Shown here: piece after piece, positions 28,412 through 42,425 of the stretch
Layout: each line of letters begins with the position of its first letter
Numbering within the stretch: position 1 is the stretch's first letter
Origin: Brachypodius melanocephalos
Taxonomy: Eukaryota; Chordata; Aves; Passeriformes; Pycnonotidae
Assembly (NCBI GenBank): GCA_013398615.1
Contig: VZSR01001854.1
Span: 11,175,303-11,239,302, forward strand
Direction: 5' to 3'
DNA length: 64,000 bases
Position numbers and translations under genes: made by a program
The notes under the pieces: generated by a model
What the model was told of the DNA's origin: nothing
The model's input: only the letters and a program-made list of their open reading frames with translations
Databases searched by the model: none

Positions 28412-31400
28412 TAAATGAAGATGTCTCTAGGCATTTTAAATTAATGTTAAATTTTTAAAAATTATACATATAACTGTATATATATTTATATAGTTTTATA
28501 CACATATATATATATAGACATATTTTACTTCTGTTGACATAGCTAATGCTTTTATTAGATGTCTTTATCTGCTTCAAGACATTTTCACTGAATAAAATTA
28601 AGTGCTAACTGAGGCACTCGTATAGTCCTAGTATTTCTAGACTGAAATGCTTTCCTCTGTGAGATACAGAATGTTTAACAATTCCTTATCATTAATATGG
28701 TTGTAACTGACATGACATATCCTTTCTCTGTTGTCCATCAACATTCTAACACCAAAGTTAAATCAGAATTGGCACAAGTGGGATTTCTCCTGTTCCATGC
28801 TGTAGAAAGAATAGCCAGTCACGGTTTGTATAAATTACTTCATAGTCACAGTTATACACAATACAGTTTCCTAATGAGGCCAATTCCCTAGGCAACAGCC
28901 CAAATCTGTAAATGTCTAAGCACAGAAATACAGCCAGCAGGATGTCTAATTCAGCTGAACTCAATGGAGATGATTCGGTACTCACAATCACCTCACCTCC
29001 ATAAGCTGTATGCCTGTTTTAAGCAATGTGTGAGGAAGAAAAAAGTACTCAAATACTCCTTCCTAAGGGAATTTTTCTAAAATCTCCTCATTTGCCCTGG
29101 GTATTTTACTGCCCATGTTTTGAAAAATTGTTTCTCTCCTGAAATTCAAAACAACCTTCAAGAAAAATAGTTAAGAAATTAGACTAAATAAGCCCTAAGT
29201 ATATTTAATACAATGTCTTGTGGTTTGAGTAACCAAAGAAGTGTGGTATTGACCATTTTATCTTCCTGAAATAAAAAGAAGTGTCAGTCTTTCAGATCAC
29301 ATGTCATATGAGATGATTTTCTTTTCCTTTGGCTTGTGTCTCCCTCATTCCACATCTTCTCTCCCACATCTCTATTCATCTGTGTGAAAAGGCTTCCATT
29401 ACAAATCAGTAGCATATTTTGTCTTGTCAGTCCTTTCAGGCAACTTCATATGCACTTTTGCACGTGTAGCAACAGATGCATGTACTGCACCGTGATCAAA
29501 AGTGATATCTAATTGACTTCTTACAGGAAGACCAAATGGCAATGAGATAACAACACATAGGGATGATTCAGCTGGCTGCGCATCTGGGGCACCAGAAAGT
29601 TTGGTTATGTCCTGACAATACTCATGACTCTGAAACACACCATTCATTGGACCTGATAATTGCTGGTGTAGGTCACTACAGCATTATCATGAAACCTCAG
29701 TGGAATGGCCCCAAGATAGAAGGAAAATAGACTTTGAAGCTGTTCCTCTACCGCTGCCTCCCAGCCGTGCCGAGCGCTGCTCAGCCCGTCCCTGTCCAGG
29801 AACTGGTGCCACAGCAGCTTTGCAAGGGCAATAAAAGGAGCAATCAATTTTTACTCCTCCTAAAGGACAATGCAGAGCATACATGCCTCAAACCCGAGCT
29901 TTAAAACAGACAGTGCGAAGGTTTTACTAGGTCATAAATGTGTGATTCATTGCAACCTGTCTTACATGATAGGACAGAGCTCACCTATGTGTTGGTTGCA
30001 CTTTTGTTCCCAGTGAACCCACAGCACCACAGTGTAATATTAACCTGCTAGACACGAAAACAAAAAGAAGCTTGAGGAACGCACAGGTACATTGCTCCGT
30101 ATCTGTCAGAAAACTGCCTAGGGAAATCAGGTCAGCTACCTACTCAGAAACCATGCCTGAGCACAAGGGAGCCTAGATTTGTTTCTCTACCTTGCAGAGG
30201 GTTTGGCCTTCCTCGCAGTGAAAGTGGAGGAAAATTCCTTCTGCACTTTCACCAAGGTAGGGTCAGCAGCTTTACAAAGCACAAGGATACACAAAGCAGA
30301 GGGACTTGATATTTGGGCTGGATAATAAGGTTTCTTTTAATTCTATGTAGTGTTTAGTTGTGTATGGGTAAATGAAGGACTAAAATACTGACCTGTTTGG
30401 TTTTGCCTGAACTATCCTTCCACTGCCTCGCATTTAGCTTTGGCTATCCTATTGTCAAGACCACGATCCAGTGGAGACACATTATCTGATACAAATGTAT
30501 GTTATCAGGAATATATCAAAATGCGTTTCTTCAACTAGATAGAGGGATTGGTAAGGATTTCTACCCATTGTATAATTTTGAATCTCAGACTGTGAACATT
30601 TTCTTTGCTGCTCAAGTAGATTTGAACTGCCACTTAGTAGGGGAGGAAATTCTCCTAGATCTGACTGGTGTCTCTGCTGTACTGTCAGTTTGCACATGAA
30701 CTCTTTTTAGCTAATCGTGAGCAAGGGATAAAAATAAATAGCTACCAAAAGAAAGCCTCTACAGTTATGTCTCTTTGGAACCAGAATATTCTGGACCTGC
30801 TCCCTCCTATGCAACATGTGAAAAAACCCTGTAATTTGCTCCTCTTTCTGATTCCTATAAAGATAGGAAGGAACAAAATCTGTTCTTTTATATAAAATTA
30901 ATAGGGGAGATTAGGGAGATTTCTCCATCAGATACAAATGGAAGAGGCTTTTGAGGGAAAGCCCTTCCACCTTAAAGGCCTCTAGTAGGAAGTTCCTAAA
31001 AATTGCAACAGAATCTAGATGACTAACTACTGAGGTTGTTTGAGGACTTAGCCACAACACAAATATGCGAAGACTGCAAGGTCTAAGAACTAATCATCAT
31101 ACAAGGAGGAAACAGTTTTTTGTTTTCCTTGTTTAGCTTTTATGGGTTGTCTGCCACTGAACTGTGAACAAGTCTGGGAAAGCTGGGACTCTTCCATCTC
31201 TCATATTTAAAGTCACAGTGTCCAGCTCTGGATTGGGGTGGAGAATGAAGCCTTTCATTGTGGGGCAATTCATTGATGGCTGGAAGACATTAGAGTTGTT
31301 GACATCTGTTAAGTATTTCAGAAATTACAAAGATATATAATGATGAGCAACACAGAGGCCACATCAGACCAGAGCTTCATAGTCACCCAGGAGTTGCATA

Positions 31401-34130
31401 ATTGAGGAAGAAACACAGATTCTTTCCAGAAGATGTCAAATCAAGTCCATCTGTATGGAAGCAGGACTGAAAAATGTGCATTGTGTTCAAGTACCAATTC
31501 AAGCAAAAGCTCAGTCAGAATTTCCCTTTTACAGTTCTGTGTGATGTGTAGTTCTGCCTTTACTTTGGTAGGCTTCTTTACACTTCTGCAGCACACATTT
31601 CTCCTTATTATCTTTAACATGGACAGATTTAAATCCACATATTAAATTCCACTTTCCTTCTGCTAATTCTTTTACTGTTGCATTTGCAGTCCTCCCTCAT
31701 TTTTCTTTGTCGCCTTTCCTAGGGAGGCGGGAGAGCTAATTAATTAATACTCTTATTAGTGGAAGGTAGGAACCTGTAGCTGAAAAGCAGGGGCATTACA
31801 AATACTTAGCTGAGGTATTGTAGGGACTGGGTGGCCACTTCATCAGAAGTCTAGGACCTCATAGGTTTCAGGCAACAGTAGTTTAATCCTTGGGTCCTTG
31901 CTGTTGCATCCACTGTAGGAATTCCCCATGGATGTCCAGTCCCTCACACTCGACCACAGACTCATTCTCTGTTGTGGGTTTTCAGGAGCCTGTGCTGATT
32001 TGGAGTATAAGGGAATGCTTTTTTGAGGATCAGGTTGTTACCCTTCATACTCTATTTTGATTGCATCTTACTTCTTTCCTGCCCCTGCCCCATTCACTGA
32101 AGTGGTGATTGCGAAGCTGCCATTGTAGCTTTCCTGGTGGCTTGTGTTCCCGTAAACGAGGGGTAAACTCCCAGCAAACAGGGCTGCCATGCATTTAGCC
32201 ACGGCTGGTGAATGCATGGATGAGCCTGGGAAACCAAGACAGAGGAAAGTGGTGAGGGAGCCTGACAGAGCTTACAGAAACCAGTGTTGGAAAGAAGTCA
32301 CTTAGGATGTCAGGCTTAGATTTTCAGCAAATTATGATTTCTGTATTACTATAGCAAATAGCTTCCACCTCTCCCACCATGGTTCTTTTATTTTTGTTAG
32401 AGTTTTTCTTTGCCATGGATCCACTTTCTCACATAAAAGCCCTCAAGCAGAAATTAAAATCCCTTTTCTCTTCAAAGACAAGAGATAGACAACCCACCCA
32501 TATTTTGGGGAAAGGGGGTTGCAATCAGATTTTGCTCTCTTTCTAAATTTTGTTTTCTTTTACATACTGTCATGCAGGACTTGCACAATCAAGGAGAACT
32601 GACTAGCTAAAGAGTAAAGACACTAAAACTTAAAATATCAAGAGACCTGTCAAACATATTGAGTAAGTGGAGAGGAGTAGAAATTTTCTTCTGATCTCTT
32701 TCAGCTATTGTAAACACATCTCACTTGCAGCAGCACATCTTATCAACAGATGTTGGTTGTTCTTGTCTTTAATTGCTGCTGTCACTTTAGCTTCTAGCAG
32801 TTGCCGCTCCTACAGCTCAGTCACACAAAAGGACACTTCTCTAACCTCTTTTTGCTCTGCTATCTTGCCCCCTCTCTGGGTGTGTGTTTGGGGGGGTGCA
32901 TGTGAGTGCACTTTCTTTGCAGCTTCACTTTCCTGCTGCCATGCTTGCACTGCAGTGTTGGTGTGTGGAGGTTGGTGGTGTAATCCCTCCATGCTCAGCG
33001 TGTACCATTGATTCAAAGGACGAAAACAGTTTTCTCCCATCTGGTCCCAATCCTGGAAAGCTACAGGAAAACTGTATGGCAGGTGCTGCTTAAAGAAAGC
33101 TCTTCTCATGCTCAGACAGGATACCCTTTTTATCCTGTATAAAAAGTGGCAAAGTATTTTTCTCCACATAATTCTCTCAATTCCTGTCTATTTGCTGCTC
33201 CTCTCTTACTACCCCCACCACTGCCTTTTCATTCTCCCTTGGGACTGGCAGAATCTCAGAGGAAATAAGTAAAGCTTTCCTAATATAGAAGCTCATCTTC
33301 TCTGAAAACACTTCTCATTCTGTTAATGGAGCTCTGGAAATGTTTCAGTTCTCTCCCTACACTAATACTTTATTCTTTTCCTCTGATAGCTGTCCAAGCA
33401 CCAGTGTCATCAGTTTTCCTAGCTTTATTAGCTCATTTTACGAAGGAATGCTCAGGCAGTCTAACAAAATAATAATAAAAAAATTGGCTGGAGAGTTTTA
33501 TAGTATGTACTCTCTTTAGAAAAATAAATATGCATCTGGAGACATCTTTCTGAGACCATTTCTTTACAGGGGTTTTACACTTCACAAATACATGTGCTCT
33601 ACATACAAATATCGATGGAAGATAACACAGGTTGCTTAGTAGATTTACATATGTCTGATATATGCCTGGCCCAGAGCTCTCCTTCCTGACTCTCTCCACC
33701 TGTGATATCTGTGCTCAATATTTGCAAATCCACTCGTAAAATTTTATATAATGAAAGCACGAAGTGCCTGCAAACGCTCTGCATAGAAGAGAGTGCTTTT
33801 TCTGTGTCTCCCTCCCCCACAGTTACACTAGTTCTGGGGAGAAGCAAGGGAAGTGCAGAGCAGCAGATATGGAAACGCTCTTATTCTTCAATGAGAGTAG
33901 GGCTTTCCACCAGGGAGAAAGGGCATCTTAGCACCAGGGGCAGATCGATTTGCTGTACCCAACGCTGGTCCTACAGGCTGCAGCAGAGAGGGAAGGAAAC
34001 TCAGGTACCCTCTTGTCCCCTCAAAACCCCAACTTGAAGATGGGGATGGGGCAGGGTGAGCAGGGAGCCGTCCATCCTCAAAATAGAAACTGTGGGGAGC
34101 AAGGATGTGCTAAGCACGAATGCATGTAGG
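28412..34130. other. Non-coding sequence, AT-rich patch then single-copy
   Basis: An AT-rich patch with TATATA words is at 28,461-28,521. The rest is single-copy sequence without recognised exons. A segment at about 28,940-28,975 (AGCTGAACTCAATGGAGATG) faintly recalls the ancient palindromic repeat seen elsewhere, but is too short to call. Confidence 0.5.
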
Positions 34131-34163
34131 GGTGGGAAGTTGGTGGGAAGTCGGTGGGAAGAA
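34131..34163. repeat. Three-copy 11-bp tandem repeat
   Basis: GGTGGGAAGTT, GGTGGGAAGTC and GGTGGGAAGAA follow each other without spacing, then run into a GAA-rich stretch. A small minisatellite with no evident function. Confidence 0.9.
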
Positions 34164-36668
34164 GAAGAATTCTTCAGAATGGTGGCATCTGAGGAGACTG
34201 TGGCTGAATGCAGAAGTATGGGCAGCCCATAAGAGGAGAAATACCTGCAGTTGCCCTGGGAGAGAACTACTTATACAGATAGTATGAAGCAGGCTTGGTA
34301 AGCACAGGCTTAAAATACTCCACCTGCACTTTGGAGACATTCATTAGCACAGGCTACCTTCCTTGTGCTTCACCTTATGTGTCCAGGATGTGTTTTCTTG
34401 CCTACCCTTTTCCAGACACAACATGTGCAAAAATAGGAACTGCCTGAGATAAGCACCACACAAGACATGGACAACTGCTGCCAGGCAGTGCCTTGTCTTA
34501 ATGGCTTGTCCCAAATGCACAGGATGGGGGATAGGAGAAGAGTTGCCTGGGATGGGCTTCCATTTCACACAGTCTCTCCCAGGGAAGACTAGTGGGTGTC
34601 CCAGTCAGAGTGCCCCAGAGCAGCACGTACAGAATTTCCAGGCAGGTTGCAACATCTGGTCTGCCTGGTACCCTTTCTATTTTTGACCTATGAGGATGCC
34701 AGCAAGGCAGTTCCTTATCTGTGGTCCACCCAAAACTAAAATGAGGGCAAGAAAAAGAAACTGGATGCCTGCTAGAGTAACTTGGTTGCATGAAGAGAAA
34801 TTTGGGAAATGAACTGGTCTTGATAAAGGCTGGCCATGCTGCATCAGCAGCTGGAGTGCAGGTTTGGTCATAACTATGTGCACAGAGTGCAGAGACAGGA
34901 AAAACCTGAGGCAAAAAAGTGGAACATAGAACTAAGGTGCTACTTTTATGCTGCATTTTTATTAGTAGTATCTCAAAAATATCACTTTCAGCATGCCTTT
35001 TTCACTTCTCCCACAGAAGCACGAAAATTAACACCAGCTTGCAAAATTTTCTGTTGCTCTGGAGGAAATGCTGTTTAGAGCTGTTTAGATATTATTTTTC
35101 TCATTTGCCTTTTCTTTCTTTTTTTTTTTTTTTTTTTTACTTTATCAAAGTCCAGTAAGTCCGGTCATAATGGACTGATTATTTTCCTTTAAAAATATAA
35201 GTGCATTATTTAATTCTTTTTCCCCCTCCCAGAGTTTAAGACACACACAGACACACCTCAACAAGCAAAACACAAGACGCTTCATTCAGAGTAATTTCCC
35301 ATTAAATTTAACACCAGGCATGATATGCCAGCTCAGCTCAGGCAGAATATAAAAGTGAAAGCTGTGTGATCCCATCACACATCTCCCAGGCACAGGCAGC
35401 AAGCTTGCCCCCTGGATGGCTGGAGAACGTCTTCAATGATTGGATTCTGCCACGTGCAAGAAAATATTTGTGCTGCTCATGGAGGTGAGGTGAGATCATC
35501 TTTGGGGGTTGCATTTATTATTCCCTACCCATCCTTTATTCCAAGGGAAAGGTGTTTGAGCTCACATCTTTTGGCTGCTGCTGTGCCACCTGGAGTGGTC
35601 AGAGAGGGCCTGTTCCCAGCACCTTTCACCTTATCTCTTGGTGTCAGCACCACTCCTTCCAAACCAAGTGGGCTAAGGAGATACTGTGACTGCACATGCA
35701 GGAACACACATTTTTGCAGTGCATAGGAGGAGAAGTCATAGTCAAGTCCTGAGCTTCTTCAGCCCTTTTCCTGCATACCAAAATCCCAGGACATCACACC
35801 TACCTGTCTTTACCTGCTCTGTGGCTGTACAGGAGTGACAACTAGGGTTTGTGGTTTTGTTTGTTTGTTTTTTTTCCCCAGGCTGAAGTGTTATCACTTA
35901 CAGGTAGCTTATGCAATCCTGTATGTGAGTTAACTCTACCCCAAACAGGAACCTAAACAGGGTGAAGGTCAATTCCTGTGAAAATATGCTATACTGCTGC
36001 TTGGTCTATCATTCAAATTACTCAAGGTCAGGTTTTATTTAATCATGCTTTCTTCCACAATATTTACCTCCAATTTTAAAATTTAAAAAAAAAAGCAATT
36101 AGATAACAAAGCATATGTAGCTTGTTTTCTTGAATTGTTCCTCAGCTTTTTCCTAAATTGCCACTGCCCCTTTGGACTTCAGCGATGGGATAGCTGCCAG
36201 GTTTCCACAGAGATGCAAACAAATTCTATGCAATAAAATATCATCTCTACATAATTTAAGCCCCAAATGTACATGGTGACAGTTTTATGTTTGAGTAATA
36301 TGAAAATCCGAGATATTGGATGTGAGTATAATTTAGGAGCGAGAGCTGCAAATATTTCTGTGCCCTGGAATCCAGTTAAAATGCACCATTGCACATGCCG
36401 TGTTTTGGTGGTGAAGTATTGCTTGCCTCTGATTGCTGCAGGGTAAGAACTTTATTTTCCTAACCCATGATTTAATGTTTTCCACCCCCTGTAAATTGTA
36501 ACTAACAATGCCCTCTATGTGAGCTCTGGTAGCTGAGGAGACAGGGGGAGATGGCTGCAGCAGGGTAAGGGAAAGAGGGGAGAAAAGAAGGGCAAAAGAG
36601 AAGAACATCTGCAACAGGTTAAAAAACATTTGCCACTTGCCTTCTTAAAGAACTGAAGGCTGAATATT
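34164..36668. other. Non-coding sequence, no gene seen
   Basis: Single-copy sequence with a T20 run at 35,119-35,138 and a T-run at about 35,867-35,875. The minus-strand frame at 34,498-34,956 (152 codons) shows no family resemblance and is taken as chance. Confidence 0.55.
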
Positions 36669-36750
36669 GGGCCAAACCCCCAATTAGATGGTGGCAGTGG
36701 AACTCCACTGATTTTGTAGGAGCTGCACCAGTCTGAGCCAGCTGAGCAGC
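36669..36750. repeat. Ancient palindromic repeat copy
   Basis: The segment begins GGGCCAAACCCCCAATTAGA, has the centre GGAACTCCACTGATTTTGTA then GGAGCTGCACCAG, and ends near GAGCCAGCTGAG. The two halves are imperfect inverted repeats (CTCCACTGA / TAGGAG core; GGGCCAAA... outer arm against ...CCAGCTGAG). This agrees well with a recalled palindromic, MITE-like repeat of turtles, crocodilians and, in decayed form, birds. The family name is uncertain. Confidence 0.5.
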
Positions 36751-39700
36751 TGGTCTGCAATTTTGCATTTAGTGCCCAAAGTGGTTGGAGCAGGGGAGGT
36801 TTGAAACTGTACTCCTCACGTAGCACGGAGGGGCCTGCAGGAATAATGTTTGCTTTGGCATGGAGGTAGGTTAGTGTAGACCCAGCAGTTCCTGCAGTGA
36901 AAGGCTCCTTTCTGCTCTGAGTGATGGTGACTTCCATAAAGACAGCAAATTCATCCAGAGATGTGCCTTAACCCACATCCTTCTTCAATTTGTAAGTCCT
37001 TGCACAGTGCAGACCTCAAGGTGAATCTGTGTGGATGCTTTTGCCCTTGTTTTCATCCCTGGATGTCCTCTCTTTCTCTGCATGGCACAGATCTTGTGGT
37101 GCTTGCCCTGGGTACCTATTCCAGGTATTTAGTAGAGCAGCAGTCAGAGTCTGTGTCAGGACCTGATAAACTGTGATGCTTTTGAAATGCCTCTTTCTAC
37201 AGCTGTGGGTCTCAGTTAAGGGAAAGGAGCTGCTGCATTTTCTGCATCTTCCCTTTTCTGTATAGAAAGGCCCTAAGAGGAATTTTGGCTAAGATTTACC
37301 CATTTCCGGCAATGATATCTGAAATCTGCACTCTTCTTCCTTCCTATCCTCTTCTCTTTTCCCAGGATGCTTGCTCTGGCTCCATCTTGTTAGAAAGGTT
37401 ATCTTCTCACAGTGTGTGAAATTAAGAAGTAGCTGTGAGGAAAAAGTGCAGACAGATAAGTTCCTCTCATCACAGGCAGCCTGGTGCAAAATGTTTCAAG
37501 CAGTGCAGGAAGGTCTGAATGAGGCTGGGATAGAGCGAAGATCCATCCCATGAAGGTCACCTTCTTGCCAAGAGATGAGTAACAAAGCAGAGCACAGTGG
37601 ACAGAGAATGGTACCTGATTTTTTATGATATAGTGATCAGAGGATATCAAAAAAGAACAGCAGGCAACAGATTTAAAATAGACAGAGATACCACATTATG
37701 CAACTTATAATAAGCAGCTCCTCAGTTTAATCACAGCATTTTGTGAAGACTTAAAAATTGTATGGGTGCAAAACCTGATTGGCAAATACATCAAATTAAA
37801 AGAAGATAACTCTCATGCAGGGAATCCCTGAGGCACAAAACACGAAGAACAGGGAACTACTGAAGGAAATACCACTTTGTTCTTGATCTGCTGCTACGCT
37901 CTCCCAGGAGCATCTACATACTGGCCATCCCTCCAGGTAGGGCAGTGGGCTGGTGGCCTTGGGTGTGACACAATACCAGCTCTGTTCTCTTCACAGGCGC
38001 AGTTAGGCAGGTGCTGAGTGCCACCAGACCTGCAGCACTGCTCCCTTCGAGAACTTAGAAAATAATGGGCTAGATCAACTTCCTATCAAGATCGAATATT
38101 GCCAAGGAGCTGGTAATTCCAGGTATTCTGTGCAGGAATTCTGAAGATACTTTCCTTCCATGTAGAGGAAAATGAATGCCCATGATAGATACTGACTGCA
38201 TTTACCAATAAAAATTCATTTAGCTGATGCATATCTACTCTTTATACCTACCTGAGTCAACGGTAAGATGGATATCCCACCAGTCCCAGAGAGATGCACC
38301 AGTCATCCTTTCTTCACATCCTCTGGGCTCACTGTGCGCTGATATTCCTCACCTGACTGCAGCCATGGAAAAGCATCTCCGGTGAGAAAAAGAAGGCATT
38401 TTTGGAAACCAGCACTGAATGTGTTTTGTGTGGCAAAACTCCAGAGACAACCTTTTCCCCTTAGCAATTCAGAAGGGTGGTGCTGGTGTGGACAAAGAAC
38501 ATATACATGCCACGTGCAGGAATGGATGCCAGCCCCTGAATGACTGCACTGTTTATTTCTGATGACACATCTTTCTTCCAACATTTTTGCAACTAACACC
38601 AAAAATCCTGACCCAGAACACATATCTGTTGTCTTGTGGGGGCATCTGCAATACCATGGGTTTGTTGCAAGCTGGTAAATGGCAGTCCTAGATCAGCTGA
38701 GATTTGGTGGTGTATTATGTGTGGCAACTTGAGCAAGATGCTGGGTTCTCAGACAGAAATGCTTTATCACCAAAAGAGGTCTTAATTTGCATAAATTGTT
38801 ATGTCACAGCACACCAGAGCACAATACTGACATTTTGCTGCTGAGGCTTCTCAGGATCTTAGGTATGTAAGCAAGATTTACAATTTGAAAGCCAGGTTAG
38901 TAACATGTCCATTTTTCGATAGCTGGAAAAACCTCCACAATTCTGCCAAGTATCTAGGATTTCTTTTTAAGAAATAGAGCAGATGCCACAGTTTACCAAT
39001 CACAGTTTCTTCTAAATGATAGAATCTATGTCATGATGTCAAGTCTCCTTGTCAGGAATTATTGGAAACATCTCACTGTTATCTGTCTGGAATAAACAGC
39101 TCATGCTCTGAGTGCCCTGGGGTCAGCTAATGAGTATATTAATATTGAGCATGGGATCTTACTAATTCCCTGCTGAGTAAGGAGTTATGGCCTGAGAGCA
39201 TTTAGCAGTGGAGCAGATCAATCATCGCAACAAACTGATTATAAGCATTTCTAGGAAAATATAACAGTATAGGCAAATTCTAGATTCTGTCATACTTCCT
39301 CACATCAAGCCCTACCTTGTCAAACCCCTCCTGCCTTCCAGAGCTATTCCATGAGCAGAGATTCCTCAGTGAAACAGCGGTAGTGTATTCACAAACAGGG
39401 GACCAATTATGCATTTCTGCTATTCCCCAAATTCTCTTACTTCAGCTGCCTGGACTGGATACCTAACACAAAACAGAAGACATGTTAATCCCAGTTCACA
39501 ACTGTGTGAAACCGAACTATGAGAGTTAGGATTTAGGATTTCTGGGGCCCTGCCTGATAGGTCCTGAAGGAAATAGGGACAAGGAGGAAAAACCATTTTC
39601 TTTTAATGTGATTGATTTCAGTAGGATTTTCAGGGATTCAATTCACACTACTTGCAGATTCACACTACTTCATGAAGAAACATCAGAAATTACCATAATT

Positions 39701-42335
39701 TCTCCTAAGAAAAATGTATGCCTGAATTAATGTGCTTAATTAGTGGGTCTCAGTTCAGTGCTGAGGGCTGTTTAATTTAACATTTAAATTTTGCATATTT
39801 TCTCCCCTCAACTTTTTTTCCCCGATTTATTACGGTTTGTCACACACCCTTTTCGAGAAGGTGATATCAGTGTAGGACTTTGCACTCCTTGATGTAGACA
39901 GCTATAGAGCTTGCTAACCTGGTATGGTGGCCATTGCTCCATCAGATCTGATATTAAACCTTCAGAAATAATCTGACCAGACGGATCTTCCTGCATATTT
40001 AATTTCTCCACTGAAAATTATATACCTAGCTGTCACAGTAACTTCTGGACATTTTGTAGCTACAGTAACCCTCTTAGCTTTGATGTTGTATATAAAATAA
40101 TTGAGGCCTACCTCTGAGAATGAAGTACTTGAGAGATAAAGATATTTTAGGGATAAACTCTTAAATATCAGGAAGATGTCCTAATGTACAGTTTTTTATG
40201 CAAATCATCTTACCCCATTCTGGGATTTCAGTAATTCTTCTGATTTTGCTGAGTGTAATGTATGAGACTGCCACTTAAACTCTTCTGTCACAAATTCAGG
40301 ATTTGGTTGTTTGTTTTTATTCAAGTTTTGATTGCCTGTAACTATTGGAAAAAAAAGTGCAAGAATGTGGTTTCAGCATGAAGATTCTTAGATTGGCTGG
40401 CTAGATGGGTCTAAAGGTGAAAGGTTTTGAATACTTACCTTCTTTTTGAGTAAAATCCATCCAGTTTCTTTTACTTTGGTCAATTACAGATTCAACCTCA
40501 TTTCTACTCACATTAACAGGAGTTTTATCCACTGCTTCACTTGGCAGAACCCTTTACTTCAGTAAGAAGTAGTGTAGCCTAGTTAATATCAGAGTTCCCA
40601 TTTCAAGTTGATTTTAACATCTTTTATTTTTAATAGTGTCTCTAACACCATGATGTGATATACTGAAGAGCTGACTCCCCACAGGCAACAAAAGTTTAAA
40701 GGAGTTTTATTTGGAGGGAGAAATCAGACATGACTTGAACAATAGCTGTCAAAGAAAACAGGAATTTAACACTGGGATGAAGGCAGATTTAATTGGAAGA
40801 CATGAGGGAAGATGAAGGAGTGAGAAAAGGGAGAAGACATCTGTTTATATTGTGATATAAAACCATGTTTATAGGTCAGCACTGCTGTGAGAGATGGAGA
40901 ATAATGAAGGAGTCAGCATTACCTCAATCCTCCTTGTCTTTTTTTAAATAAATCATCATTTCATATGGCAAGTCTCACTATCTTCATACCCATTTCCATC
41001 ATACAGATTTAAGTAACAAATTGTTTGTCTTCTCAAAAAGAAATATGCCAAAACACATGCTAAATCCATGAGTAAAACTACAAGACACCAGTCTTCTTAC
41101 TTCAATCTAGCTATCCTTTTTTTAAAAAAAAAAATTAACATTCCTGTAGTTGCCTGCATGGTATTGGTTTCTGGAAGAACCTGGAGTCGCGAACATCACG
41201 AGATGTCCAAAGTTAAATTTTGTTTTCCTCCAGTGTGTTTTGGGTGGCTCAGAATTGCAGTTGTCTCAAAATAGTATCTCCAAAATGTTGAAAAGACAGG
41301 TAGAAAGCATGTATACTAGATTAGTACCTTATACCTAACTTACCCTTTGAGCTTTTCTTTCCATCTGAGTTTTCATCCTTTCTCTTGTTCATTTCTTTAA
41401 AAATGTGTGAAAATCCAAAGGTGGGCAGCAGAAAAGTGCCTGTGGTAGTTCTGTGGCTCCTATTCTGTTTGATCTCCTCATGGTCGGTCACTCATCACAA
41501 CTGCTCACACTGCACCACACATCTGTCCTTCTGCCCCTTCTTGTCCCAGTCGACTGTTCTGGCAATGGCAAAGCTGCCTTTTCCTCCACAGACCACCTCT
41601 TCCACCTTTTCAGCTCGTTCTGGCTCCATTCCTTTCTTTCCGACGTAGTTTTGCGGCTTGACAAGGCACATGTTATTTCCCCTAGAAACACAAATTGATG
41701 GGTATGGTCTACCACGTGTTTACGTTGACTTTAGAGATTTTTGGATGTAATCCTCTCCCTCAAAAATACGGACTGTAAAGCAATATGTTATTTCTCCCTT
41801 GTTGGTTCTAGAGTGTTCCATGTAATACTGCAAACTCAGTCCTCGCCTTGCACACAGCATTCAGAAAGTTGCTGAATGTTGCTTCTGTGCTGTACATTTA
41901 TTGACTGAAACATTTGAGTTGTTGCTTTTCACACTGGTAATTTTAGAGCGCAGATGCCTAGCATGTTTACTCACATACCAGGGCTCACATTTAATGAGCA
42001 AAATGTCAAGTATATTGTTATCCACCATAAAAACTGTGAAAAATATCCTTGCCATCTGCAGTGTGCCTTCTGCTTCAGCCTAAAAGACTTTTACAAGCAA
42101 CTACATGAAATTAGCATTAAAGTCAATATTTATAAATGGAACCACCTCTAAAGGGCCGGATCTTCTCCCCTCCCACACCCCCTGTTCCTCTGGGATCTAA
42201 TGAGCTGGAGAGGCTGGGTGCAGGAAGGGAGATGAGTTGAGCCTGGTTCCTGGTTGCAGTCAGCCAGAATAATCTCCCTGCACTGAGGAAGAAGCAGAAA
42301 GAGAAGAGTGGTACTAAATGGCACTGACAGCATCT
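36751..42335. other. Non-coding sequence, no gene seen
   Basis: Single-copy sequence. A 13-bp word (ATTCACACTACTT) is repeated in tandem near 39,640-39,670. No exon, RNA gene or recognisable transposon was found. Confidence 0.55.
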
Positions 42336-42425
42336 GAGGGCCAGATCCTGCACTGGTGTCAATTGTTGTAATGTCACTGTCCTTGCTGAAGTGACGCGGC
42401 GAGCATAAATCAGCACAGCTTGGGT
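42336..42425. repeat. Ancient palindromic repeat copy
   Basis: The left arm reads GAGGGCCAGATCCTGCACTG then GTGTCAATTGTTGTAATGTCAC, and the right half reads TGAAGTGACGCGGCGAGCAT then AAATCAGCACAGCT. Arm words (GGCCAGATCCTGCACTGGTGT, ATAAATCAGCACAGCT) agree with the same palindromic family as the 36.7-kb copy. The copy is old, with several substitutions in its centre. Confidence 0.5.

Noticed and set aside
35119..35138. T20 run as the tail of a minus-strand processed pseudogene
   Set aside because: The sequence to its right shows no recognisable gene copy or SINE, so the run is reported only as low complexity.
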